Program-made: the position numbers and the translations under genes
Assembly (NCBI GenBank): GCA_963708575.1
Contig: CAVPTB010000003.1
Coordinates: forward strand, 744,001-808,000
Direction of reading: 5' to 3'
Source of the DNA: DASVWZ01 sp963708575
GTDB taxonomy: Bacteria > Acidobacteriota > Terriglobia > Terriglobales > Acidobacteriaceae
Length of the DNA stretch: 64,000 bases
Notes under the pieces: generated by a model
Databases searched by the model: none
Seen by the model: only the letters and a program-made list of their open reading frames with translations
Told to the model about the DNA's origin: nothing
In this document: one piece after another, positions 8,263-17,356 of the stretch
How the letters are laid out: each line of letters opens with the position of its first letter
How positions within the stretch are numbered: position 1 is the stretch's first letter

Positions 8263-9594
8263 ATGGCTGTTTCTCCAGCGCGGGTTGCCGCTTACGAAAT
8301 TCTGCTGCGAATTGACCGCGAAAAATCCTACGCTACCGAGCTTCTTCACTCGGGCCAGTACGAAAAACTTTCTCCCGCGGATCATGGCCTGGCTACAGAG
8401 CTGGTGATGGGGGTGCAGCGCTGGCTCTCGGTGCTGGACGATTTGATTGCGGCAGAGTCGTCGCAAAAGTTGGCGAAGCTGGATGCGGAAGTTCTGACGG
8501 CGTTGCGGCTGGGCGCATATCAACTCATGTTTCTGGATCGGGTGCCGCAGCACGCGGCGGTCAATGAGAGTGTGGACCTGGTGAAGCGGGCGCGAAAACG
8601 GTCGGCGGTGCCGTTCGCGAATGCAATCCTGCGAAAACTGGCCAAGCAGCCGCGGGAAGCTTCTTCCATTGGAGCAGCGAGCGGGGTGGAGGAGCTGGCG
8701 AGAATGTCGGCTCATCCGACGTGGCTGGTGGAGCGGTGGACGAAAGCCTACGGGATCGAAGTGGCGCGGGCCATTTGCGAGGCGGACCAGCGGCATCCTG
8801 AAATGGCAATTCGAATTTCGGAGGCTGGAGTTGAAGGTCAGTTAAGCGATGCGGGGATCCGGCTGGCGCCGGGGAAAGTGCTGGCTTCTGCGCGCAGAGT
8901 TGTGTCGGGAGACATCACGCACACTCCGCAATATCGTTCGGGGCAGATCGCGATTCAGGACGAAGCTTCGCAGTTGGTGGCATTGCTGGCGGGAAAGGCG
9001 TCGAGTTTGCTCGATTGCTGCGCTGCTCCGGGAGGGAAGACTCGGGTGCTGGCGCAGCAGAATCCGCAATCGACGGTGGTTGCGGCGGAACTGTATCCGC
9101 AACGAGCGCGGTTGCTGGCAAGACTGGTGAAAGACAAGAACGTTCGCGTGATGGCGGCGGATGCTTGCGCACTCCCTTTCGCGAGCGGGTTTGAGCGGGT
9201 GCTGGCGGATGTGCCTTGCTCGGGAACCGGGACGCTGGCGCACAATCCGGAGATCAAGTGGCGGCTGCGACTGGAAGATCTGGCGGATTTGCAGACGCGG
9301 CAGATTGCCATTCTGCGGTCGGCGATGGCACAGGCCGCGCCGCGCGGGAGGGTTATTTATTCGACTTGCTCGCTGGAGCCGGAAGAGAACGAAGAAGTGG
9401 TGGAGCAAGCTCTGGCGGGGAATGCAGCGTTTCGGGTAGTGGATTGCCGGGAAGAGTTGGAGCGGCTTCGCAAGGATGGGGAGTTGGTGGGCGATCCGAA
9501 CGCGATGCTGCGAGGAAAATACTTGCGAACGATTCCTGGGGCGAATCCTGGTGAGGGATTTTTCGCGGCGATCCTGGAACGAGTTGATGGTTAG
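8263..9594 (+). CDS. rsmB: 16S rRNA (cytosine-967-C5)-methyltransferase
   Basis: A 443-residue protein with an N-terminal NusB-like RNA-binding domain (about 1-140) and a C-terminal RsmB/NOP methyltransferase domain. The SAM-binding loop is LDCCAAPGGKT, motif IV is DVPCSGTGTLAHNPEIKW and motif VI is YSTCSLEPEENE; the Cys residues in the last two are the catalytic pair of m5C methyltransferases. It methylates C967 of 16S rRNA. The start is two bases after the fmt stop, so translation is probably coupled. It is convergent with the PASTA gene. Confidence 0.96.
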   Translation: MAVSPARVAAYEILLRIDREKSYATELLHSGQYEKLSPADHGLATELVMGVQRWLSVLDDLIAAESSQKLAKLDAEVLTALRLGAYQLMFLDRVPQHAAVNESVDLVKRARKRSAVPFANAILRKLAKQPREASSIGAASGVEELARMSAHPTWLVERWTKAYGIEVARAICEADQRHPEMAIRISEAGVEGQLSDAGIRLAPGKVLASARRVVSGDITHTPQYRSGQIAIQDEASQLVALLAGKASSLLDCCAAPGGKTRVLAQQNPQSTVVAAELYPQRARLLARLVKDKNVRVMAADACALPFASGFERVLADVPCSGTGTLAHNPEIKWRLRLEDLADLQTRQIAILRSAMAQAAPRGRVIYSTCSLEPEENEEVVEQALAGNAAFRVVDCREELERLRKDGELVGDPNAMLRGKYLRTIPGANPGEGFFAAILERVDG

Positions 9595-9616
9595 GTTCTG
9601 CCTGGAAGTTCTGCGT

Positions 9617-10423
9617 TTATTTCACTTCGAAATTTATGGTGCTGCCTGCGGTGATCTTCCATCCGGCCGGTGGAGTTTGAGAGACGATCACACTGGTTGG
9701 TAGTGGCGTTGCCAGAGGCGGCGGTGGAGTTGCGGAGGCTAGGGGCGTTGGGGTCGAGTTCGCCGGTAGAGAGTTGTTGGGAGGCGGAGTCACTGGCGGA
9801 GCGGGCGGCGGAGCGGTGACATTCACGTGGCCGAGTTGGAAGCCGGCGTTTTTGATGGCGAGGGAAGCGTTGCCCAACGTTTGACCCACGAAACTCGGCA
9901 TGACGTAAGCGGCGGGCGGAGCGGGCTGTCCGGTCAGCAAACTGATTTTGGGAGTGGCGACTCCGCTGGCGTTAGGCGGAGGACTCTGCGCCAAAACCAG
10001 ATTGGCGGTCGCGGCAGGTAAAGTGATTTCGGCGACGCTGCCCATATCCAACCCGCGACGGCGGATGTTGAGTTCGGCGGCACGCTCGCTTTCCCCCATC
10101 ACACTCGGTATCTGCACTCGCTGGGGACCAAGGCTTTCGGCAACTCGAAGCTGCCAGCCCCGGCGAATCAGAGTGCCGGCAGTCGGAACCTGGGAGAGAA
10201 TTTTTCCTTCAGGAACGGTGGCGCTGAAGAATTGGCGCTCGACTTCGAAGTCAAAACCGTTGGTTTCGGCGAGATGACGAGCTTCGGCGGGAGTTTTTCC
10301 AACCAGATCGGGAACCTTCGTCTCGCGTCCATGAATGGCGAAGCGCATGGCGGTGAGCGCGGAGACCAGCGCCACTACCAGCAACACCAGCGCCAGCAAG
10401 GCGAAGCGAAAGAAGGATTTCAT
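9617..10423 (-). CDS. PASTA-domain membrane protein without a kinase domain
   Basis: A 268-residue protein with one N-terminal membrane anchor (FFRFALLALVLLVVALVSAL) and three PASTA units starting near VPDLVGKTPAEA, IPSVMGESERAA and MPSFVGQTLGNA. PASTA domains bind muropeptides or lipid II and normally sit on PknB kinases or penicillin-binding proteins; here they stand alone outside the cell membrane. The third unit is interrupted by a Pro/Thr-rich insertion of about 45 residues before its last strands (VIVSQTPPAGWKI). ATG 10423 is chosen because the anchor follows at once; an upstream in-frame start at 10519 would run into the recQ promoter region. It is divergent from recQ. Confidence 0.88.
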   Translation of the reverse strand: MKSFFRFALLALVLLVVALVSALTAMRFAIHGRETKVPDLVGKTPAEARHLAETNGFDFEVERQFFSATVPEGKILSQVPTAGTLIRRGWQLRVAESLGPQRVQIPSVMGESERAAELNIRRRGLDMGSVAEITLPAATANLVLAQSPPPNASGVATPKISLLTGQPAPPAAYVMPSFVGQTLGNASLAIKNAGFQLGHVNVTAPPPAPPVTPPPNNSLPANSTPTPLASATPPPPLATPLPTSVIVSQTPPAGWKITAGSTINFEVK

Positions 10424-10521
10424 GGGGCGTGATCGATTATAGCGTCCCTCTTTGAATTCTCGATTGCAGGAATGTAGCGCGTCACGGTCTGTGGACGAGG
10501 CATTCCGTATACTGGGCAATC

Positions 10522-12423
10522 GTGCCGGAAACGATTTCAGAAAACGAGCTTCACGAAGCGCTGCAGCGGTATTGGGGATACAGCCTGTTTCGTCCCATGC
10601 AGGAGCGCATTGTGCGAAGCCTGCTGGAGCGGCATGACACGTGCGTGATTATGCCGACGGGCGGAGGAAAATCGTTGTGTTACCAGTTGCCGGCGCTGGT
10701 GTCGGGAAAGACGGCGATCGTGATCTCGCCGCTGATTGCGCTAATGCAAGATCAGGCGATGCAACTGGCGCAGATGGGAATCCCGGCGGCGGTACTGAAT
10801 AGTTTCCAACCACGCGACGATCAAAATGAGGTCATGAAAAAAGCGCGCGCGGGAGAGTACAGGCTTCTGTATCTTTCGCCGGAGCGGTTGGCGCGAGCGG
10901 ACACGGTGGCATGGCTCAAGAGCGTGCCGGTGGCGTTTTTTGCGATTGATGAGGCGCACTGCATTTCCGAATGGGGGCATGAGTTTCGTCCGGAGTACCG
11001 GCAGTTGAGCAGCCTGCGGACGAATTTTCCGGAGCAACCGATTGCGGCCTTTACGGCCAGCGCAACCCGGCAGGTTCGACACGACATTCTGAAGCAGCTG
11101 CAACTGCGCGATCCACACAGATACATTGCCAGCTTTCACCGGGCGAATTTGCGCTACATGGTGCGGCAGTGCGAATCCGAACGGGCACAGTGGGCGTTGC
11201 TGGTCCGGGCGTTGCGGTCTTATGCGAAGAGCAATGTGATCGTTTACGCGCCGACCATCAAGCGGGTGGAAGAGACAGTGGACGCGCTCGAGGAGAACGG
11301 GATTGCTGCGGTGGCGTATCACGGGAAGATGGACGCGGAGACGCGCAAGCGCAACCAGGAGCGATGGAGTTCGGACGAAGTGCGGGTGCTGGTGGGAACG
11401 ATCGCGTTCGGGCTGGGAATCAATAAAGCGGATGTGCGCGCGGTGATTCATCTGTCGCTGCCGAAATCGATTGAACAGTATTACCAGGAGGCGGGACGGG
11501 CGGGGCGCGATGGGAATCCGGCGGACTGCATTTTGCTGTGGCAGGCGCGGGATGCGGGGCTGCTGGCTTATTTCAACGATCAGATTTCGGACCCAGTTGA
11601 AAAAGACCGGGCGTGGGACCGGTACCACATCGTGCGACGGTTCGTGGAGTCGAGCAAATGCCGGCATCACCAGATTTGCATGCATTTTGGAGAGACTCCG
11701 AAGTGGAGTTCATGCGGATCGTGCGACGTGTGTGGATGCGAGTCGGACTGGCTGACCAAGCCGATCGGGAAATCGGGTTCAAGCAAGAGACGGCGCTCAG
11801 AAGAGGTGGCGGACACAGAGCCGGCGCGCAGACCTACGGGCCTTACCGGGATGGATGTGGAGTTGAGCGATTACTTGCGGGAGTGGAGGCGGAGCAAGGC
11901 GCGGGAGCGTGGGGTGTCAGCGTTCATCGTGATGTATGACACGGCGTTGGAAGAAGTGTGCCGGGTACGTCCGAAGAGCCTGGGCGAGTTGCGGGGAATT
12001 TCAGGATTTGGGGAGCGAAAGATTGAAACGTACGGGCAGGAGATCCTGGAAGTTCTACAGCGATTTCAGGAGGGGGCGCGGGCCGCCGAGGTGCCGCAGA
12101 AGATTGCGAAACCGGCAGCGGAAACTTTGCGTTTGCTTTCGGCGGGGCACAGCTTTCAAGAGATTGCGGACTTGCGCGGGCGGCAGGTGTCGACGGTCAT
12201 CAACGCGGTGGCTTGCCTGGTGGAGAATGGCGACGTGGAATTTCAGAGTGCCTGGGTCGATCAAGACAAGTTGGCGATTATCGAGGCGGCTTGCGCGCGA
12301 GTGGGGACGGAGCGGCTGGCTGGGATCAAGGAATCGTTGCCCGGGGAATTTACTTATGATGAAATCCGGCTGGTGGTGGCGCGGCTGCGGCGGGCGCAGC
12401 AGACGGCGCATAAGGCTTCGTGA
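10522..12423 (+). CDS. recQ: ATP-dependent DNA helicase RecQ
   Basis: A 633-residue 3'-5' DNA helicase of recombination and replication repair, starting with GTG. Walker A is TGGGKS (46-51) and Walker B is DEAH (143-146). Helicase motif VI is QYYQEAGRAGRDG. The zinc-binding region after the helicase core has four clustered Cys (CRHHQIC...CGSCDVCGC). An HRDC domain follows (about 450-520), then a C-terminal winged-helix or HTH-like segment (LLSAGHSFQEIADLRG) as in longer RecQ proteins. It is divergent from the PASTA gene, with about 98 bases between starts. Confidence 0.96.
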   Translation: MPETISENELHEALQRYWGYSLFRPMQERIVRSLLERHDTCVIMPTGGGKSLCYQLPALVSGKTAIVISPLIALMQDQAMQLAQMGIPAAVLNSFQPRDDQNEVMKKARAGEYRLLYLSPERLARADTVAWLKSVPVAFFAIDEAHCISEWGHEFRPEYRQLSSLRTNFPEQPIAAFTASATRQVRHDILKQLQLRDPHRYIASFHRANLRYMVRQCESERAQWALLVRALRSYAKSNVIVYAPTIKRVEETVDALEENGIAAVAYHGKMDAETRKRNQERWSSDEVRVLVGTIAFGLGINKADVRAVIHLSLPKSIEQYYQEAGRAGRDGNPADCILLWQARDAGLLAYFNDQISDPVEKDRAWDRYHIVRRFVESSKCRHHQICMHFGETPKWSSCGSCDVCGCESDWLTKPIGKSGSSKRRRSEEVADTEPARRPTGLTGMDVELSDYLREWRRSKARERGVSAFIVMYDTALEEVCRVRPKSLGELRGISGFGERKIETYGQEILEVLQRFQEGARAAEVPQKIAKPAAETLRLLSAGHSFQEIADLRGRQVSTVINAVACLVENGDVEFQSAWVDQDKLAIIEAACARVGTERLAGIKESLPGEFTYDEIRLVVARLRRAQQTAHKAS

Positions 12424-12506
12424 CGGGCGTCGGGCAACTGTTCTGGCAGGATGGATCACGCCTTAGAAATCTCTGTTGGTTTATGCTTATCGTCTGAGGA
12501 ATCATC

Positions 12507-13823
12507 ATGGCGACTATTCCGGTTAGTGAGACTCACCTTACTCGCGAAGAGATCAACCGCAAGCAAAAAGAATTCATCTTTCCCTCGGTCACGAATTACT
12601 TTGCCGATCCTGTACCCATGGACCACGCGTCGATGCAGCACGTTTGGGACGTGGAGGGAAAGAAGTATCTGGATTTCTTCGGCGGGATTGTGACGATCAG
12701 CGTGGGGCATTGCAATCCGCGGGTGATTGCGAAGACCAAGGCGCAGATTGACAAGATGCAGCATGTGTCGACGTGTTTTCCGAATGAGCCGATGGTGACG
12801 CTGGCGGAGAAGCTGGCGCAGATTACGCCGGGAGCGTTGAAGAAATCGTTCTTCACCAATAGCGGCACGGAGGCGAATGAGACGGCGATCCAGTCGGCGC
12901 GCATGCATACGGGGAATTTTGAAGTGGTGGCGCTGCGGCATGGCTATAGCGGGCGGTCGTCGCTGACGCGGGGGCTGACCGGGATGAATACGTGGCGGAA
13001 GGGAACGATCGAGGTAGGGATTGTTCACGCCATGAATCCTTATTGCTACCGCTGCCCGCTGGGGCTGAAGTATCCGTCATGTGAGGTGGCTTGCGTGAAG
13101 GATGTGGAGAACGTGATTCAGTTCTCGACTTCGGGACGGATTGCGGCGTTTCTGGCGGAGCCAATCCAGGGGGTGGGGGGATTTATCACGCCTCCGAAAG
13201 AATATTTCAAGATGGCGTTCAGCATTGTGAAGCAGTATGGCGGCGAGTTCATCTCGGATGAAGTGCAGACGGCGTGGGGGCGTACGGGAAAGAAATGGTT
13301 TGGAATCGAGCACTGGGAAGTTGAGCCGGACATTATTACGTCGGCGAAGGGATTGGGGAACGGAGTGCCGGTGGGGCTGACGATCGCGCGTCCGGAAATT
13401 GCGGATGCGTTTCAGGGATTGACGATTTCGACTTTCGGGGGAAACCCGGTGACGAGCGTGACGGCGAAGGCTGTCATCGATGTGATTGAAGAAGATGATC
13501 TGCGAACGAATGCTCATGTGGTGGGCGGGTATTTCCGGCAGAAGCTGGATGAGTTGAAAGAGAAACACTTGCTGATCGGGGATGTGCGCGGGATGGGGTT
13601 ACTGCTGGCTTTGGAACTGGTGGAGGATCGCGAGACGAAACAGCCGTCGCCGAAGGGAACGAACGCGGTGATGGAAGAGGCGCGGAAACGGGGACTGCTG
13701 ATTGGCAAGGGCGGGTTTTACGGGAACGTCATACGGATGTCGCCTCCTCTGAATATTTCGAAGGCGGATGTGGATGAGGCAGTGCGGATTCTGGATGAAA
13801 GCTTTGGAGCGGCGGGTAAGTGA
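12507..13823 (+). CDS. Class III PLP-dependent aminotransferase
   Basis: A 438-residue fold-type I aminotransferase. The PLP lysine is K281 (ITSAKGLGNG), with DEVQ (251-254) contacting the cofactor and NSGTEANE (118-125) binding phosphate. It resembles 4-aminobutyrate and alanine-glyoxylate aminotransferases; the substrate cannot be assigned safely. A notable segment near 178-196 has four Cys (YCYRCPLG...SCEVAC), found in one branch of this family as I remember it. The gene is monocistronic, followed by repeat-filled DNA. Confidence 0.87.
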   Translation: MATIPVSETHLTREEINRKQKEFIFPSVTNYFADPVPMDHASMQHVWDVEGKKYLDFFGGIVTISVGHCNPRVIAKTKAQIDKMQHVSTCFPNEPMVTLAEKLAQITPGALKKSFFTNSGTEANETAIQSARMHTGNFEVVALRHGYSGRSSLTRGLTGMNTWRKGTIEVGIVHAMNPYCYRCPLGLKYPSCEVACVKDVENVIQFSTSGRIAAFLAEPIQGVGGFITPPKEYFKMAFSIVKQYGGEFISDEVQTAWGRTGKKWFGIEHWEVEPDIITSAKGLGNGVPVGLTIARPEIADAFQGLTISTFGGNPVTSVTAKAVIDVIEEDDLRTNAHVVGGYFRQKLDELKEKHLLIGDVRGMGLLLALELVEDRETKQPSPKGTNAVMEEARKRGLLIGKGGFYGNVIRMSPPLNISKADVDEAVRILDESFGAAGK

Positions 13824-13848
13824 GTTTCTGTTTTGAAGAGCAAAAAAA

Positions 13849-13971
13849 GCTTTACCACTAAGGACACAAAGGATCACTAAGGAAGACACTGAGGACTGGC
13901 GGGTGAGGCTTAACCGCAAAGGGCGCTAAGAACGGCCGCTAAAAGTGCTAAGACGGCCGCTAAAGCCTGAA
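13849..13971. repeat. Dispersed CGCTAAGG/CACTAAGG repeat cluster
   Basis: This gap between two convergent genes holds two blocks. The first has CACTAAGGACACAAAGGATC and similar units. The second, from about 13911, has ACCGCAAAGGGCGCTAAG followed by AACGGCCGCTAAA and two more CGCTAAA units. The 18-base core is identical to one near 16452, so the family is dispersed and not a local duplication. No ORF is credible here. Confidence 0.7.
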
Positions 13972-13999
13972 ACTGGAGAGTGTCACTCAAGACTTGGGA

Positions 14000-16228
14000 C
14001 TAGTGGGCTTCTTCTTCGGCGGGAGCGGTGTCGGGGGTGTCGACTTTCTTCGCCAGCGAGGGAGCACCGGCCTCGGGTAACGGCTGAAAGTCTCCTGGAT
14101 CTTTTCCGGCGAGCGCGACTTTCATGAAATCCATCCAAATGGGGAGCGCGGCGCGGGCGCCGCTTTCTTTGGGACCAAGTGTTTTCTTTTCGTCGTAGCC
14201 GATCCAGACTCCAGTTGTAGTGGCAGGAGAGAATCCGACAAACCAGGCGTCGGTGAAGTCGTTAGTGGTCCCGGTTTTTCCTGCAATCGGATATTTCATG
14301 CCGGCGGCGGAAATTGCGGTTCCATGGAGAACGACTTCGCGGAGCATGGAGGTCATGATGCGAGCAGTGTGGGCGCTGATGACGTCTTTGACTTCGGGAT
14401 AATCTTCTTCGAGGACGCGGCCCTCGTAGTCCTCGACTTTCTTGATGTAGCGCGGGGTGACGCGCACTCCGTCGTTGGGAAAGACGCTGAAGGCGGAAGT
14501 TTGTTCGAAGAGCGTGACTTCGGCGGCGCCGAGCGCGACCGGAAGATACGGGAGTAGAGGAGAAGTGATTCCGAAGCGGCGGGCGTAATCGATGACGGTC
14601 TTGATGCCGACGCTGTCCGCGAGTTTGAGTGCGGGAATGTTTCGCGACTGGGCCAGGGCACGGCGGAGGGTGATGGTGCCTTCGAATTTGTCGTCGTAGT
14701 TGTGGGGCGTGTAGGGGCCGGAGGCGGTTTGAAAGGTGATGGGCAAGTCGACGATGGTGTCGTCGGGCTTTGCGCCCTGATCAATTGCGGCGGTGTAGAC
14801 GTATGGCTTGAAGGATGAGCCGACCTGGCGCAGGGCCTGGGTGGCGCGATTGAATTTGGACTCCTCGAAGTCGCGGCCGCCGACCATGGCTTTGATTTCG
14901 CCGGTGGCATTGTCGATGGCGAGGAGCGCGCCTTGAGCTCCGGAATCCTGTTCGAGGCTGACTTTGGCTTTGCCGTCAGGAGTGAGCGAGACGATCTTCA
15001 CGTAGATCAGATCGCCTGGCTTTAGCATCTCCGATAATTTTTGTTGGGTCCATGCGGCGTCGGCTTGAATAAGAGAACTGGTGAAGCGGCCGAACTTGAG
15101 CGCGGCTCCGGTGGCGGCGACGTCGGTGACCAGGGCGTGGATGTAGTGTCCGGCTTCGGGCTCGTCGTCCCAATCGGGATGCTGGTAGGCGGCGAGGGTG
15201 GCGTTTTCGGTAAGAACGTTCTCGAGATGATTCTTCCATCCGTGACGGCGCTCGTAGGCGGCGAGGCCGTCGAGCACGGACTGGTTGGCGGCGCGTTGCA
15301 GATCCATGTCGAGTGAGGTGTAGACGCGCAGGCCGCCTTCGTGAACCTGGTCGCTGCCGTACTTGTTCTCAAGGTAACGGCGAATGTCTTCGACGAAATA
15401 GGGCGCGAGCGAATTGGGATCGTGCTGGAGCTTGAGCTGGATCGGTTGATTGCGGGCGTCGGCGGCCTGCTGCGCGGTGATCTTGCCGTCTTCCATCATG
15501 GAGTTGATGACGAGATTGCGGCGGCGCAGAGCACGGTCGGGATGATTGATGGGCGAGTAATTTCCGGGAGCCTTGGGAAGTCCGGCGAGGAGCGCGGCTT
15601 CGTCGAGGGTGAGCTGCTTGGCGGGCTTGCTGAAGTAGTACTCGGAAGCAGCTTCGAATCCGTAGACACCGGAGCCGAGAAAGATCTGGTTAGCGTAGAG
15701 GGTGAAGATTTGATCTTTGGTGAAACGGCGCTCGATCTGAATGGCGAGCAGAGCTTCTTCGATCTTGCGATGGAAGGAACGGTCGGGCGACAAGAACAGA
15801 TTGCGCGCGAGCTGCATGGTAAGCGTGGAGGCGCCCTGAACTTTGCCTCCGGATTCGATGTCACGGTAGGCAGCGCCGGCGATGCGCCAGACGTTGATGC
15901 CCCAATGGCGGTAGAAATCTTTGTCTTCGATAGAGATGAGGGCATTGCGAAGGACGTCAGGGAAGTCGTTGTAGTTGGCGACGACGCGGCGCTGCAGGGC
16001 GAATGATCCGATGATGCGGTTCTGGTCGTCGTAGAGTTCGGTAATTGAGCTGGGGCGGTAGTGCTCCAGCTGATCGACTTGCGGGAGGTCGGTGGAGTAG
16101 ACGAGGAGAAGTCCGGCGGCGGCGCCGATGGCGGCGGAGAGCAGCACCAGCAAGGTGTAAAAGAGGCGGCCAACGATCTTGCGCCCGCCGATCTCCACGG
16201 GCGGGAGGTGCTGATAAATGACTTTCAT
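14000..16228 (-). CDS. mrcA: Bifunctional penicillin-binding protein 1A-type
   Basis: A 742-residue class A PBP that polymerises and crosslinks peptidoglycan. There is one N-terminal membrane anchor (about 21-43). The glycosyltransferase (GT51) domain has the catalytic Glu in ISIEDKDFYRHWG (E101), QGASTLTMQLARN and the RKIEEALLAIQIE segment. The transpeptidase domain has the SxxK motif SSFK (S471, K474), SRN and KTGTT near 665. The C-terminal tail is acidic (EEEAH). It stands alone between repeat-rich gaps. The symbol is by family; pbpC-like alternatives are less likely because of the intact GT and TP motifs and length. Confidence 0.94.
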   Translation of the reverse strand: MKVIYQHLPPVEIGGRKIVGRLFYTLLVLLSAAIGAAAGLLLVYSTDLPQVDQLEHYRPSSITELYDDQNRIIGSFALQRRVVANYNDFPDVLRNALISIEDKDFYRHWGINVWRIAGAAYRDIESGGKVQGASTLTMQLARNLFLSPDRSFHRKIEEALLAIQIERRFTKDQIFTLYANQIFLGSGVYGFEAASEYYFSKPAKQLTLDEAALLAGLPKAPGNYSPINHPDRALRRRNLVINSMMEDGKITAQQAADARNQPIQLKLQHDPNSLAPYFVEDIRRYLENKYGSDQVHEGGLRVYTSLDMDLQRAANQSVLDGLAAYERRHGWKNHLENVLTENATLAAYQHPDWDDEPEAGHYIHALVTDVAATGAALKFGRFTSSLIQADAAWTQQKLSEMLKPGDLIYVKIVSLTPDGKAKVSLEQDSGAQGALLAIDNATGEIKAMVGGRDFEESKFNRATQALRQVGSSFKPYVYTAAIDQGAKPDDTIVDLPITFQTASGPYTPHNYDDKFEGTITLRRALAQSRNIPALKLADSVGIKTVIDYARRFGITSPLLPYLPVALGAAEVTLFEQTSAFSVFPNDGVRVTPRYIKKVEDYEGRVLEEDYPEVKDVISAHTARIMTSMLREVVLHGTAISAAGMKYPIAGKTGTTNDFTDAWFVGFSPATTTGVWIGYDEKKTLGPKESGARAALPIWMDFMKVALAGKDPGDFQPLPEAGAPSLAKKVDTPDTAPAEEEAH

Positions 16229-16330
16229 CCGGGTTCAGGGTCAGGATAGCAGGCAGGGGCGCGGGGTCGGTAGTGACGGTTGATTGACAGGGGATTCGAG
16301 GCGGGAATTTTGGACGCAGCAATAGACAAG

Positions 16331-16535
16331 CTTTCCTACTAAGGGCACAAAGGAGAGCGACGAGCTTAACCAGGAAGGGCACTAAGGGGCACGAAGGAGA
16401 ACAGCAACATCAACCACAGAGGACACTGGGGAGCGGAGGGAAGGGAAACATCTTAACCGCAAAGGGCGCTAAGAACGGCCGCTAAGGACGCTAGAAAAAG
16501 CTGTGACCAGCATGGGCACTAAGGGGCAGTGAGGG
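16331..16535. repeat. Long cluster of the dispersed CACTAAGG/CGCTAAGG repeat
   Basis: Most of the 290-base gap upstream of the PBP gene is made of this repeat: CTACTAAGGGCACAAAGGAG, AAGGGCACTAAGGGGCACG, an ACCACAGAGGACACTGGGG variant, ACCGCAAAGGGCGCTAAG with AACGGCCGCTAAGGACGCTA, and GGGCACTAAGGGGCAGTG. At least five sub-blocks lie in direct orientation, separated by short unrelated spacers. The last block reaches the stop region of the small gene at 16519. Confidence 0.7.
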
Positions 16536-16806
16536 AAACAGGTTCGGATTTTTCTGGGGTGACAAATAGCGTGGCGTTTTTGGGGAGGTAGCTTTTTCGG
16601 CGGAACCAGTCCTCCATCGCCGCCTTCAATTCTTCCAGGGGAACATTTCTACCTATTTCCATGCGGCCATCGGCGACGGGTAAGGTGTCGTCGAATACGG
16701 TGGCGTTGGTGAAGTTGCGCATGGAGAAGCTATCCAGCCACTTCATGGGGCAGGGGAGGCGTTTTCCATTGTCTTCGTATTCGACACGAATGCGGCGAGC
16801 GAACAT
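16519..16806 (-). CDS. Small conserved-looking hypothetical protein
   Basis: Encodes 95 residues (MFARRIRVEYEDNG...). I do not recognise the family. It is soluble and has no signal peptide or Cys cluster. The middle reads like a short mixed alpha/beta fold (VPLEELKAAMEDWFRRKSYL is a likely amphipathic helix). It sits upstream of the PBP gene, on the same strand but separated by repeats, and downstream of the HU gene. Its 3' end overlaps the last copy of the intergenic repeat, so the final residues may be recently altered. Coding status is likely but not certain. Confidence 0.55.
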   Translation of the reverse strand: MFARRIRVEYEDNGKRLPCPMKWLDSFSMRNFTNATVFDDTLPVADGRMEIGRNVPLEELKAAMEDWFRRKSYLPKNATLFVTPEKSEPVSLTAP

Positions 16807-16868
16807 AGGTTGATTTAATCAGAAAGAAGTGAGTGGCGAACTGCTTTATCGGGGCCGAGTTGGAGCGC

Positions 16869-17195
16869 CTAGACCGACGGTGGCGGGGCGGGGGCCGGAG
16901 CGGCTACGGGCTCGTTCGATCCGGTGTTGACCAGGTCCTTCAACTCTTTGCTGGGCTTGAAGAAGGGAATCTTCTTGGCCGGCACTTCGACGCGGTCTCC
17001 GGTTTTGGGGTTGCGGCCGACACGAGGCTTGCGCTGACGGGTGCGGAAGCTGCCAAAGCCGCGAATTTCGATTTTGTCGCCCACGCGAAGCGAGCGCACA
17101 ATGCTGTCAAAGATCGTCTCAACAATGACTTCGCTGTCTTTGCGGGTAAGTTCAGCCAGCTGCGAGACTTCGTCGATCAGGTCGGCTTTTGTCAT
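16869..17195 (-). CDS. HU/IHF-family DNA-binding protein
   Basis: A 108-residue histone-like protein. Residues 1-92 match the HU fold: helices from MTKADLIDEVSQLAELTRK, the GDKIEIRGFGSF strand, and the DNA-binding beta arm with RKPRVGRNPKTGD, followed by VPAKKIPFFKPSKELK. The arm wording (GRNPKTGD) is shared by HU and IHF subunits. A tail of about 15 residues rich in Ala and Pro extends beyond the usual 90-residue length. It should bend or compact DNA. About 160 bases separate it from sppA, and no partner subunit is nearby. Confidence 0.93.
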   Translation of the reverse strand: MTKADLIDEVSQLAELTRKDSEVIVETIFDSIVRSLRVGDKIEIRGFGSFRTRQRKPRVGRNPKTGDRVEVPAKKIPFFKPSKELKDLVNTGSNEPVAAPAPAPPPSV

Positions 17196-17356
17196 TCTTC
17201 GCTCCGTCGCTATGCGTGTGAATTGTGGAGGCTATGTGCCAGTTCAGACTCCCGAGCCACCATCAGGGTATAGATAACCTTCTCAAATAACACGGGTTGT
17301 ACGCAAGTGGCTTTTTCGCTCACGGGTTCATGCTGACTCGAACCCAGGTTGGGCGG

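Noticed and set aside
13849..16535. CRISPR-like array
   Set aside because: Units are short, degenerate and unevenly spaced, spacers are not of constant length, and there are no cas genes.
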